Shown here: positions 9,824 through 17,402 of the stretch, one piece after another
How positions within the stretch are numbered: the stretch's first letter is position 1
Layout of the letters: each line of letters begins with the position of its first letter
NCBI RefSeq assembly: GCF_004120195.1
Contig: NZ_SCHN01000026.1
Coordinates: forward strand, 125-64,124
Length of the DNA stretch: 64,000 bases
From: Enterovibrio baiacu
GTDB lineage: Bacteria > Pseudomonadota > Gammaproteobacteria > Enterobacterales > Vibrionaceae
Direction of reading: 5' to 3'
The notes under the pieces: generated by a model
The model's input: the letters and a program-made list of their open reading frames with translations, nothing else
Told to the model about the DNA's origin: nothing
Databases searched by the model: none
Position numbers and translations under genes: made by a program

Positions 9824-11198
9824 TGCGTTAAAACACGATGACCTCGAAATGACTGACGATGTGTATGGCGCGATGCTGACAGATGCACCGCTTCGATATC
9901 GCATGGTTATCTGGGGCGTGTTTGCCTTTTTTGCTGTGATGTTGGTTTGGTCAAACTTTGCTTCACTAGATCGCATGACGCGCGGTGAAGGAAAGGTCAT
10001 CCCCTCCTCGCAAGTACAGCTCATTCAAAGTTTGGATGGCGGCATTCTTCAAGCCATGTATGTCTCTGAAGGTCAGCTTGTTCAGCAAGGTGAACCGCTC
10101 GCCCGTATCGACGATACCCGTTTTCGCTCTGACCTTGCACAACAAGAGGAAGAAGATGCCAGCCTGCGCGCCAATATCATTCGGATGCGTAAAGAACTGC
10201 AAAGCATCACGTTATCGCCAGATGCGCCGAATTGGCACGATAAAGTGCAAATCAACATTCAGCCGTTAGTCTTCCCTGACACCCTCATTGCCGCTGAACC
10301 AGAGTTGGTTGCTCGTCAGGAGTTAGAATACCAAGGTCGCTTGCTGGATGTGAAAAACAAGCTGGAGATCTTGGCGCGTCAAATTTTGCAAAAACAGCAA
10401 GAAAGCCGAGAAATTGAATCAAAGATCCGCACCCTCTCGAACAGTTACGGATTGATAAGCCGCGAGTTGAAAATCACCATCCCTCTGGCAAAACGCGGCA
10501 TCGTCTCTGAAGTTGACCTACTTCGTCTTGAACGACAAGTGAACGACATCAAAGGTGAGCTTGACTCTCTCAAGCTCATGCAGCCGAAATTAAAAGCCAC
10601 AGTGGACGAAGCGATACTCAAGCGCCGAGAAGCGGTTTTGGCGTTTAGTAATGACACGCGCGCGAAAATGAGTGAGTTAGAAACACGCTTATCTCGACTG
10701 ACACAAGCGCAGGTGGGTTCCCAGGATAAAGTCGATAAGGCAGTCATCACCTCCCCTGTCACTGGCACCATTAAAACCATTCATATCAACACACTCGGCG
10801 GCGTCGTTCAGCCGGGCATCGACTTGATCGAGATTGTTCCTGCTGAAGACCAATTGTTGATTGAAGCCAAAATATCACCAAAAGACATCGCCTTCCTCCA
10901 TCCCGGGTTGCCCTCAGTGGTCAAAGTCAGCGCCTATGATTTTACCCGTTATGGCGGACTCAATGGCGAGCTTGAGCATATCAGTGCCGACACCACACAA
11001 GACGAGGAAGGAAACAGCTTCTATCTCGTCAGGATCCGCACTGAAAAATCCAATCTCACGAAAAAAGACGGCGGTGAGCTCCCGATCATTCCGGGCATGT
11101 TGACCTCTGTCGACATTATTACAGGGAAGCGAACAGTACTTGAGTACTTGCTAAACCCAATACTCAGAGCAAAAGAATCAGCGCTCAGAGAACGCTGA
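9816..11198 (+). CDS. lapC: Type I secretion membrane-fusion (HlyD/LapC-type) protein
   Basis: Periplasmic adaptor joining the ABC ATPase to the outer-membrane channel. It has 460 residues, a cytoplasmic N-terminus, one transmembrane helix (about 30-50, MVIWGVFAFFAVMLVW), a biotinyl-lipoyl-like half (ASLDRMTRGEGKVIP), a long coiled-coil region (about 100-310) and a C-terminal beta-barrel segment with the HlyD-type SPVTGTIK motif. Its ATG overlaps the transporter stop by 8 bp and the gene for the outer-membrane channel follows within 25 bp, so the three form one operon. Family assignment is strong; specificity for the adhesin is inferred from position. Confidence 0.93.
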   Translation: MTNALKHDDLEMTDDVYGAMLTDAPLRYRMVIWGVFAFFAVMLVWSNFASLDRMTRGEGKVIPSSQVQLIQSLDGGILQAMYVSEGQLVQQGEPLARIDDTRFRSDLAQQEEEDASLRANIIRMRKELQSITLSPDAPNWHDKVQINIQPLVFPDTLIAAEPELVARQELEYQGRLLDVKNKLEILARQILQKQQESREIESKIRTLSNSYGLISRELKITIPLAKRGIVSEVDLLRLERQVNDIKGELDSLKLMQPKLKATVDEAILKRREAVLAFSNDTRAKMSELETRLSRLTQAQVGSQDKVDKAVITSPVTGTIKTIHINTLGGVVQPGIDLIEIVPAEDQLLIEAKISPKDIAFLHPGLPSVVKVSAYDFTRYGGLNGELEHISADTTQDEEGNSFYLVRIRTEKSNLTKKDGGELPIIPGMLTSVDIITGKRTVLEYLLNPILRAKESALRER

Positions 11199-11221
11199 TG
11201 ATAATAATCAAGGAGAGACCC

Positions 11222-12607
11222 ATGAAGAACAGCGTCAGTCTGTCATTAAAAAGGAGCGTGGCTGCATTGGCAGTAGCGGCCGCACTGATTCCATCGACAT
11301 CCTTTGCACAGTCACTTGAGCAAGCCGTTGCAACGGCGTTGGATACGCATCCCACCATTCGACAAGCCTTTAATCGATTCAAAGCCTCTGAAGAGCAAGT
11401 GAATCAAGCCGAATCGGGATACTACCCAAGCATCGACTTCGATGCTGGGCTCGGCCGAGAATGGACAGACAGCCCATCAACACGTCGTGATGGTGACGAT
11501 AAAGAGCTGACACGCCGAGAGATTGGCTTATCACTTCGCCAAGTCATTTTTAATGGCTTTCAAACGGCTAATGAAATCAACAGAACAGAGTTTGAAGCAA
11601 GCGCAGAACAATGGGCGCTTTTTGCCTCTGCCGAAGACATTGCCTTGGAAGTCTCTCGCGCTTATCTCGAGTATTTACGTGCTGAAAAAATCGTTATTTT
11701 GTCCCAACGTAACCTCGACAGTCACCAGGCCATTTACGATGCAGTGAAACAAAAAACAGATTCAGGACTGGGTTCAACCGCCGATCTTTCTCAAGTTACT
11801 GGCCGCCTTGCCCGCGCCCATTCAAACTTGATTTCTTCAAAGAACAACCTGTCAGATGCGTACATTACGTATAAAAAGCTTGTCAATGTTGCGCCGCAAA
11901 ACACGCGCATTCCTGTACCCGATGCGCTTTTACTGCCAGAAAGCCTAGAGCAAGCGCTTGATATTTCTACGGCTTACCACCCAACCCTAAAAGTGGCCGG
12001 AAATGACATCAACGCCGCGACCGCACAACGCGATTCCGCCCAAGGTAACTACTACCCTGAAGTGACTTTCGACCTCTCGGCAGGTTGGGATGACAACTTA
12101 GACGGTACAGACGGAACCAGCCCGACTGGCGCGGATGTTGGCGGCAACAACGATGAAGTACTCGCGATGGTGCGCGTGAGCTACAACCTGTTCTCAGGCG
12201 GTTCAGATCGCGCTCGAGAGCGTGAGGCGGCTTACAACATCAATGAATCTAAAGCCATTCAACAAGAGGTTTATCGCGACATTGTTGAAGGAACAACGTT
12301 AGCGTGGAATGCACGAGATTTTCTTGCTCAGCAAATGACGTATTTGCGTCAGCACGTTGAATCTGCCATAGAAACGCGCAATGCCTATGAGGATCAATTC
12401 AAACTTGGTCAACGTACCTTGATAGACGTTTTGGATGCTGAAAATGAGCTCTTTCAAGCCCGAAGAGAGTACCTCACCGCAGAATATGACGATCTCATTG
12501 CCCAATATCGATTGCTCAATGCCACAGGGCAACTGCTTCAATCACTTCGCATTACAACCCCAGATGTGTGGTTAGGTGAAGATAGCTACCAAGGAGGCGT
12601 TCAATAA
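11222..12607 (+). CDS. lapE: TolC-family outer-membrane channel, LapE/AggA type
   Basis: Outer-membrane exit duct of the type I system. I place the start at ATG 11222, preceded by AAGGAG at good spacing and followed by a clear signal peptide (basic residues, then an Ala/Leu core ending SFAQS). An upstream ATG at 11198 overlapping the adaptor stop would add eight residues ahead of the signal peptide and is less likely. The mature part shows the two tandem outer-membrane-efflux repeats typical of TolC homologues (about residues 25-230 and 240-440). The 461-residue length fits LapE/AggA proteins. The stop and the next gene's start share one base (TAATG). Confidence 0.92.
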   Translation: MKNSVSLSLKRSVAALAVAAALIPSTSFAQSLEQAVATALDTHPTIRQAFNRFKASEEQVNQAESGYYPSIDFDAGLGREWTDSPSTRRDGDDKELTRREIGLSLRQVIFNGFQTANEINRTEFEASAEQWALFASAEDIALEVSRAYLEYLRAEKIVILSQRNLDSHQAIYDAVKQKTDSGLGSTADLSQVTGRLARAHSNLISSKNNLSDAYITYKKLVNVAPQNTRIPVPDALLLPESLEQALDISTAYHPTLKVAGNDINAATAQRDSAQGNYYPEVTFDLSAGWDDNLDGTDGTSPTGADVGGNNDEVLAMVRVSYNLFSGGSDRAREREAAYNINESKAIQQEVYRDIVEGTTLAWNARDFLAQQMTYLRQHVESAIETRNAYEDQFKLGQRTLIDVLDAENELFQARREYLTAEYDDLIAQYRLLNATGQLLQSLRITTPDVWLGEDSYQGGVQ

Positions 12608-13200
12608 TGAAAATCTATGCGGCCTTACTTCCTCTGATCTTTCTTGCTGGCTGCGCGCCACAAGACGTCATCACCATGCAAGATGTGTCACCTCAAGAAA
12701 ACGACCTGCGCGATCTCGACTTTGATGGTGTCATCAAATCCCGAGAAAAATGCGTTGAAACCATCGCTGGCGCCGCCGTAAACAACGATGGTTGTCCGAA
12801 AGACAAGAGCGTCAAACAAAGTTTCAAACTTGACGTGAAATTCCCGAATAACTCCGCAGAGTTACTTCCGCGCTATTATGCAAAGTTGGAGCAATTGGTG
12901 GCGTTTATGGAAGAACAAAAAGAGGCCACTGTCACCATCGAAGGCCATGCGAGTAAAGTGGGCAATCCTGCCCATAATTTGGTGTTGTCACAGCAGCGCG
13001 CAGATGCCGTTGCCGAGGCATTGGTAAAAGACTTTGGCATCTCAGCCTCCCGTGTTGAAGCGATTGGCCACGGCGATGCAGAACCATTGATTGATGATGA
13101 TTCTGACTTTGCTCATGAAACCAATCGCCGCGTCATGGCAACGCTGAGCGGAAGCTACAGCACCACTGACATGCGATGGACCATTTTCACGTCAGAGTAA
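12607..13200 (+). CDS. OmpA-family lipoprotein of the adhesin operon
   Basis: Predicted outer-membrane lipoprotein: the signal peptide ends in lipobox LAGC (Cys16). After a linker with two cysteines in a thrombospondin-3-like Asp-rich stretch (DLDFDGVI, NNDGCP), residues about 75-185 form an OmpA C-terminal peptidoglycan-binding domain (TIEGHASKVG; LSQQRADAVAEAL; NRRVMATL). OmpA-type genes occupy the same place in Shewanella bpf-type adhesin operons. It probably anchors or stabilises the secretion or adhesin complex at the cell wall; the exact role is unknown. A strong terminator follows. Confidence 0.9.
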   Translation: MKIYAALLPLIFLAGCAPQDVITMQDVSPQENDLRDLDFDGVIKSREKCVETIAGAAVNNDGCPKDKSVKQSFKLDVKFPNNSAELLPRYYAKLEQLVAFMEEQKEATVTIEGHASKVGNPAHNLVLSQQRADAVAEALVKDFGISASRVEAIGHGDAEPLIDDDSDFAHETNRRVMATLSGSYSTTDMRWTIFTSE

Positions 13201-13206
13201 ACGCAA

Positions 13207-13243
13207 AGCCAACCTCATTCACCGATGAGGTTGGCGCTTTTTC
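13207..13243 (+). terminator. Terminator between OmpA-like gene and lapD
   Basis: A hairpin with arms CCAACCTCAT and ATGAGGTTGG is followed by CGCTTTTTC, 10 bp after the OmpA-like stop. It should limit read-through from the secretion operon into the receptor gene. Confidence 0.85.
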
Positions 13244-13270
13244 GTCCATTAGACAGAAACCCTATCAACT

Positions 13271-15205
13271 ATGATTGCGAATCGCTTTTCTCTTTTTTTA
13301 GCATTCACACTGGCTATTCTCGCACTGTTCTTCTCTTTTTCTCTTCAGCTCCATTGGAATGTACAGCAGCAGAGAAATCAGTTAGTACAGTACGCTGACG
13401 ACCTCACGTCTCAGCTTTCAAGTACGCTTCCCGTGTTCATCTCATACAATGACAGAGAAGCCATTGTCCGTATCGTTGAAGCCTCATTGACACCCAACGT
13501 AACGTCCCTTACTTTGGTTGACTTGATCACATCAGAACAAGCGACATGGTCAGGAGAGACAGTCAACACTCCCACATCGTCGCTGCCTTTTGCGCATATT
13601 TCATCCATAGAAAGGCAGGTTGAATTGCAGCATGAAGGCATCCCTATCGCCTCATTAGCCATCACTGTGGCGCCGAATAAAGAAGTACAAATCGCTGGGT
13701 TCAATGCCATCAAAACACTGGGCATACACGCCGCATACTTGTTTATAACCTTATCCATTGCCGCCTTTTTCATTGGTCGACAACGTCGCGCCATTCTCGA
13801 TGCAGCACAAACACTGACCGCAATGTCTAACAATGGATTCCTTCCTCTTGAAACCTCAAAGCGTTCAGGCATTGCAACCCTTGATCATGCGATGGATCAT
13901 TTTGGTCGACACGCCCAACGCTTGCTGCAATCAAGCAACAGTGAATTAAAACGTTTACGTCAGAGTATGATGTTTGATGCTGTGTCAGGGCTGTACAACA
14001 AACAGTATTTTATTCATCAACTCAACAGTTGGATGGATGAAGGCGAGGATGCCCAAGGCGCAGTCTTTATCATCCAGGTCGATTGGCTTGAGCATGTATA
14101 CCGACAATATGGGTACTCCGTCAGAGACGAGACATGGAGACTGCTTTCACATTCATTGCAAGACATCGCAATTCAAGACAGCAATGCGTGCTTAGCCCGC
14201 TTTGGTGAAAAAGAATTGGCCATTTTCCTGCCTGAATATAACGACGAAGAAAGCCGTAAAGTGCTACATGCTGTTATCAGCGCACTGAACAATGAAGCTG
14301 TGATGGCAGGGTTTTGCGCCAATAAGGACGTTCATATTGGGGTTGTGCATGCGCACGGAAAATCCAGCTCGGACATGCTGTCATTTGCCGACAACGCACT
14401 TCAGCACGCCATTGAGAAAAATGAGGTTTTTATTTTTCACCAAGGCACCAATGAGCATGTCATTGCGCGAGAAGCGTGGCGAGAACTGTTGTCTGAGGCC
14501 ATCGACAAACGTTTACTCAGGCTAAAGTCTCAACCCGTCTATACGCTGGGAGAAAGCGCGAGTATTTTCCATCGCGAAGTGTTTACTCAGACTTTGATTG
14601 AGCACACATGGCATTCTGCTGGGCGCATCATGCCTTATGTCAATTTCTTCTCTAAAGGGGCAGAGCTCGACCGCGCCATTATTGAAACCCTGATACAGCA
14701 GCATCACCAGCGTCCAATTCAAGGGAAAATTGCCCTCAACCTATCAACCACAAGCCTTCGTGATGGTACGTTCATTGATTGGCTGTGCAACGTTGTTCGC
14801 AATGAATTGCCTTCAGAGTATCTTCATTTCGAAATCAGTGAAGCAAGTGCGCGTGCAGACCTCAATGCGTGCTTATTGTTTTCGAAGAAAATGAAAGCCT
14901 GTGGGGTTTCAATCGGCATCGATCACTTTGGTCGATACTTGGAGAGCGTCGAGTACCTCGCTGCAATAAAGCCGCATTACGTTAAGCTCGATCAAGCATT
15001 TACCCAAACACAATGCAGCACTAACCAGCTTTTCACCATCACGTTGGCAAACATTGCTGAATCACTCAACATCACGGTGATTGCCACGGGAGTGAAAAAC
15101 ACAGCATTGCTAGAGCGCCTTGATCCTATGCTCATTCATGCTTACCAAGGTTTTATTCATCCACCAACGCTGATCATCGAAGACGAGCTTCAGCCTCAGA
15201 GATAA
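13271..15205 (+). CDS. lapD: LapD-like c-di-GMP receptor (degenerate GGDEF and EAL)
   Basis: Inner-membrane c-di-GMP receptor expected to control proteolytic release of the adhesin. It has 644 residues: an N-terminal helix (about 7-27), a periplasmic domain (about 30-150), a second helix (about 152-168, AYLFITLSIAAFFIG), a HAMP-like linker, then GGDEF (about 235-395) and EAL (about 405-640) domains. Both look catalytically dead: the GGDEF position reads FGEKE, the EAL signature is replaced by FHREVF and the usual DDFG reads DHFG. Degenerate active sites with this topology are the hallmark of LapD, which sequesters the LapG protease when c-di-GMP is bound. No LapG gene is adjacent. Weak ribosome-binding site before ATG 13271. 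Confidence 0.9.
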   Translation: MIANRFSLFLAFTLAILALFFSFSLQLHWNVQQQRNQLVQYADDLTSQLSSTLPVFISYNDREAIVRIVEASLTPNVTSLTLVDLITSEQATWSGETVNTPTSSLPFAHISSIERQVELQHEGIPIASLAITVAPNKEVQIAGFNAIKTLGIHAAYLFITLSIAAFFIGRQRRAILDAAQTLTAMSNNGFLPLETSKRSGIATLDHAMDHFGRHAQRLLQSSNSELKRLRQSMMFDAVSGLYNKQYFIHQLNSWMDEGEDAQGAVFIIQVDWLEHVYRQYGYSVRDETWRLLSHSLQDIAIQDSNACLARFGEKELAIFLPEYNDEESRKVLHAVISALNNEAVMAGFCANKDVHIGVVHAHGKSSSDMLSFADNALQHAIEKNEVFIFHQGTNEHVIAREAWRELLSEAIDKRLLRLKSQPVYTLGESASIFHREVFTQTLIEHTWHSAGRIMPYVNFFSKGAELDRAIIETLIQQHHQRPIQGKIALNLSTTSLRDGTFIDWLCNVVRNELPSEYLHFEISEASARADLNACLLFSKKMKACGVSIGIDHFGRYLESVEYLAAIKPHYVKLDQAFTQTQCSTNQLFTITLANIAESLNITVIATGVKNTALLERLDPMLIHAYQGFIHPPTLIIEDELQPQR

Positions 15206-15211
15206 CGACAC

Positions 15212-15243
15212 AAAAAAGCCCGCACAGCGCGGGCTTCTTTTCA
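15212..15243. terminator. Bidirectional terminator between lapD and rimI
   Basis: The hairpin AAGCCCGC / GCGGGCTT is flanked by AAAAAA on one side and TTCTTTT on the other, so it can serve both convergent genes. Confidence 0.85.
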
Positions 15244-15254
15244 TCAAGTCACGG

Positions 15255-15701
15255 TTACTCAAACCAGTAACTCATGATCAACGCATCCTCTCGTCCACCC
15301 GCTATAGGGTAGTAATCGAAGCGACGATCGAATTCATTAAAACCTTGAGATTCATAAAGCCTGATAGCGTTTACGTTGCTTTCACGCACCTCAAGCCAGG
15401 CTTCTTGAGCTCCTGCAGACTGCATACAATCAATAAACGCCAAGAGAAGTTGCTTCCCATAGCCCTTTCCTTGTTGCGTCGGCGCGACTGCTATGTTCAA
15501 TAACGAGGCTTCACCCGCCACACATTGCCCATAGAAATACCCTACCACATCGCCATCAACGACAAGGACACGGTTACAAGCAAACTTGGTTTCGGCTTGA
15601 GCCAACATCGATTCGGCCCAAGGATGCGTATGTGCAGCGCGCTCAATGCTAATCACAGCGTTAAACCACTGCTCGTCGAGCGTGAGAAGTTCAGCGTTCA
15701 T
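15255..15701 (-). CDS. rimI: Ribosomal protein bS18 (N-terminal alanine) acetyltransferase
   Basis: GNAT-fold N-acetyltransferase that modifies the N-terminus of ribosomal protein S18. The acetyl-CoA loop reads QQGKGYG and the C-terminal family signature ALYESQGF is present as RLYESQGFNEF. With ATG 15701 (MNAELLTLDEQW) the protein has 148 residues, the E. coli length. The open frame extends 12 codons further upstream, but that part lies inside holD. The start overlaps the 3' end of holD by 11 bp, as in the enterobacterial holD-rimI pair, so translation is probably coupled. Confidence 0.93.
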   Translation of the reverse strand: MNAELLTLDEQWFNAVISIERAAHTHPWAESMLAQAETKFACNRVLVVDGDVVGYFYGQCVAGEASLLNIAVAPTQQGKGYGKQLLLAFIDCMQSAGAQEAWLEVRESNVNAIRLYESQGFNEFDRRFDYYPIAGGREDALIMSYWFE

Positions 15702-16086
15702 ATTGTCGGATCTGTACCCACAATGCTTTTTTCGCATCAGGATTATCTTGAAGAAGTGAAAGTGACGGCGACGTAAGTTGCTTTACATCTGCCATCGTGA
15801 TGGCATCGACACCGGCAAACCAACACCATTCCAGAGAATGTGATTTTAGGTTTGAAAGCGCTTCTCTCGGCAAACGCAATGCTTGATCCGGCGTAAGCTT
15901 CATACTGGCTAGGATCTTACCAAACAGCCATGCATCATGTTCATTGGGCGTCACGTCAGACACGAACAGCAGCTTACAGGTGTCCGGTAACGTCAACGTA
16001 TTTAACGCGGCATTGGGGAACAATTCAGGGCGTCGCAATCCCCATACGGGAATGCCCATTTCTTTCAGACGTTGAACATCGTTCAT
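15691..16086 (-). CDS. holD: DNA polymerase III psi subunit
   Basis: Small clamp-loader-associated subunit that links the chi subunit (and so SSB) to the gamma/tau complex. The protein is poorly conserved, but shows family landmarks: GIPVWGLRRPELF near the N-terminus, a central LTPDQALRLP segment and ALWVQIRQYER at the C-terminus, aligning with E. coli HolD. ATG 16086 (MNDVQRLKEMG) gives 131 residues (E. coli 137). The open frame continues up to 16203 but the extra residues have no family counterpart. No clear Shine-Dalgarno is seen, so the start is less certain than the identity. The downstream partner is rimI. Confidence 0.82.
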   Translation of the reverse strand: MNDVQRLKEMGIPVWGLRRPELFPNAALNTLTLPDTCKLLFVSDVTPNEHDAWLFGKILASMKLTPDQALRLPREALSNLKSHSLEWCWFAGVDAITMADVKQLTSPSLSLLQDNPDAKKALWVQIRQYER

Positions 16087-16203
16087 AAAAAGCGAGTGCC
16101 CGTTTAACGAGGTAAGGTTAATGAAAGGCATGCTATCAAAAAACACGTAACGCAGGAATGTCAGCGCACGCCATAACGGTGAAACGCTGACAAGCAGAGT
16201 CAA

Positions 16204-16707
16204 TTATAGCGCGTCAAACTCCGCGCAGTATTCCACCAATCCTTTTGCGTCACTGAATGCACCATCAAGTAACTCGATAGCCATAAAGGCATCGGCAGGT
16301 ACATCCCATTTACAGTTCAAGGAATATTGAGAAGCTGGCACGAAACCCACACGCGAATAATACGCAGGGTCGCCCAGAACAACACAGGCTGGATAACCAA
16401 ACTCATGCAAAATTTCAAAGCCTTCACGGATCATTTCTGACGCCAAGCCTTGATTGCGGTAATCCGGATGCACACAAACGGGTGCTAAACCTTGAATACC
16501 CGTGTCTTGTCCGCCCACAATCACAGGGCTAAACATGATGTGACCAACAACCTTGCCATCATCATTACATGCAACGAGAGACAAGGTGTTATGTCCGTTC
16601 TCACGCAATGTCATGACCAAATTGGCCTCTGCATCAGTCTCGAACGCTTTTTTCACCAATCGATCAATAGGCAGGAGATCAGCTGGAGCTTCAGATCTTA
16701 GGAGCAT
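16204..16707 (-). CDS. yhbS: YhbS-type GNAT acetyltransferase
   Basis: Putative N-acetyltransferase with the GNAT fold (167 residues). The acetyl-CoA binding motif is YRNQGLA (about residue 80), followed by the LGDPAYYSRVGF motif shared with E. coli YhbS. The substrate is unknown. The start at ATG 16707 is supported by GGAAGAAG upstream and by alignment with YhbS (MLLRSEAP versus MLIRVEIP). It lies directly downstream of ubiT and overlaps its 3' end by 17 bp, the same pairing as yhbT-yhbS in E. coli. Confidence 0.88.
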   Translation of the reverse strand: MLLRSEAPADLLPIDRLVKKAFETDAEANLVMTLRENGHNTLSLVACNDDGKVVGHIMFSPVIVGGQDTGIQGLAPVCVHPDYRNQGLASEMIREGFEILHEFGYPACVVLGDPAYYSRVGFVPASQYSLNCKWDVPADAFMAIELLDGAFSDAKGLVEYCAEFDAL

Positions 16708-17227
16708 AGTGTGCTTCTTCCAAAGAGGTTGGGGCTTGTAAGCCTTTCTGAACAAAATCAGCCAAGGAGAACAATGCCTGTCGAAGCATGGAGGGTAACG
16801 AGTCCAGATCCACACTGTCCATCAAATTCTTCACTTCTAAGCCTAATTCTGTATCGCCTTCAATAATCAATCGACGCTGAAAGAACAAGGTATCAGGATC
16901 TTCTTTACGTGCGGCAATTAAAATCAAATCATTCAGATCGCCACTGAAGCGCACATCGGCATTTTCAATGTCACTGCGAACCACCAGCTTTTCATTTTCA
17001 AAGCTGATGTAGCTTTTGAAGCCAACATCGCGAACATGCACTTCCAACCAACGGCTTTCAAGGAACTCAAACTCACCATCATCTAACGCTTCTTGAAATA
17101 CACGTTTCAATGTTTCAAGCATCAATGATTGTTGAACTGATGCTGGAACAAGCTTAACAGGTAAGCGAAGAAAAGCAGGAGCTTGCTGTACTAACTTAGT
17201 GTGAATCTTGTCGAGCAAAATAGCCAT
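16691..17227 (-). CDS. ubiT: UbiT, SCP2-fold factor for anaerobic ubiquinone synthesis
   Basis: Sterol-carrier-protein-2-domain protein (E. coli YhbT/UbiT), needed with UbiU and UbiV to make ubiquinone without oxygen, probably by holding the lipid intermediates. It has 178 residues. Highly conserved blocks include QALDDGEFEFLESRWL, HVRD, and ARKEDPDTLFFQRRL followed by IEGDTELGLEVKNLMD. The start is ATG 17227 (MAILLDKIH). UbiU and UbiV lie 2.4 kb away on the other strand, separated by a GGDEF-EAL gene. I see no convincing FNR palindrome in the 175-bp divergent intergenic region. Confidence 0.92.
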   Translation of the reverse strand: MAILLDKIHTKLVQQAPAFLRLPVKLVPASVQQSLMLETLKRVFQEALDDGEFEFLESRWLEVHVRDVGFKSYISFENEKLVVRSDIENADVRFSGDLNDLILIAARKEDPDTLFFQRRLIIEGDTELGLEVKNLMDSVDLDSLPSMLRQALFSLADFVQKGLQAPTSLEEAHYAPKI

Positions 17228-17402
17228 CCAATTTAAGGTCAGTCGAAATGAACGTGTATTGTATGCCAGTGGATCACCTTACTATTATGCCTTGAGTCAA
17301 AAAAACAGTGCTCATCGCTATAAAGGTTTATCTCTGCTATCTCAACGTTATATAGTGTTGGATTAATTCGGAGTTGTATTTGGAAATACTCCGCCAGTTA
17401 GG

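Noticed and set aside
16087-16203. Longer N-terminus for HolD using the whole open frame
   Set aside because: The extra 39 residues do not match HolD proteins, and the frame would begin with TTG directly at the yhbS stop.
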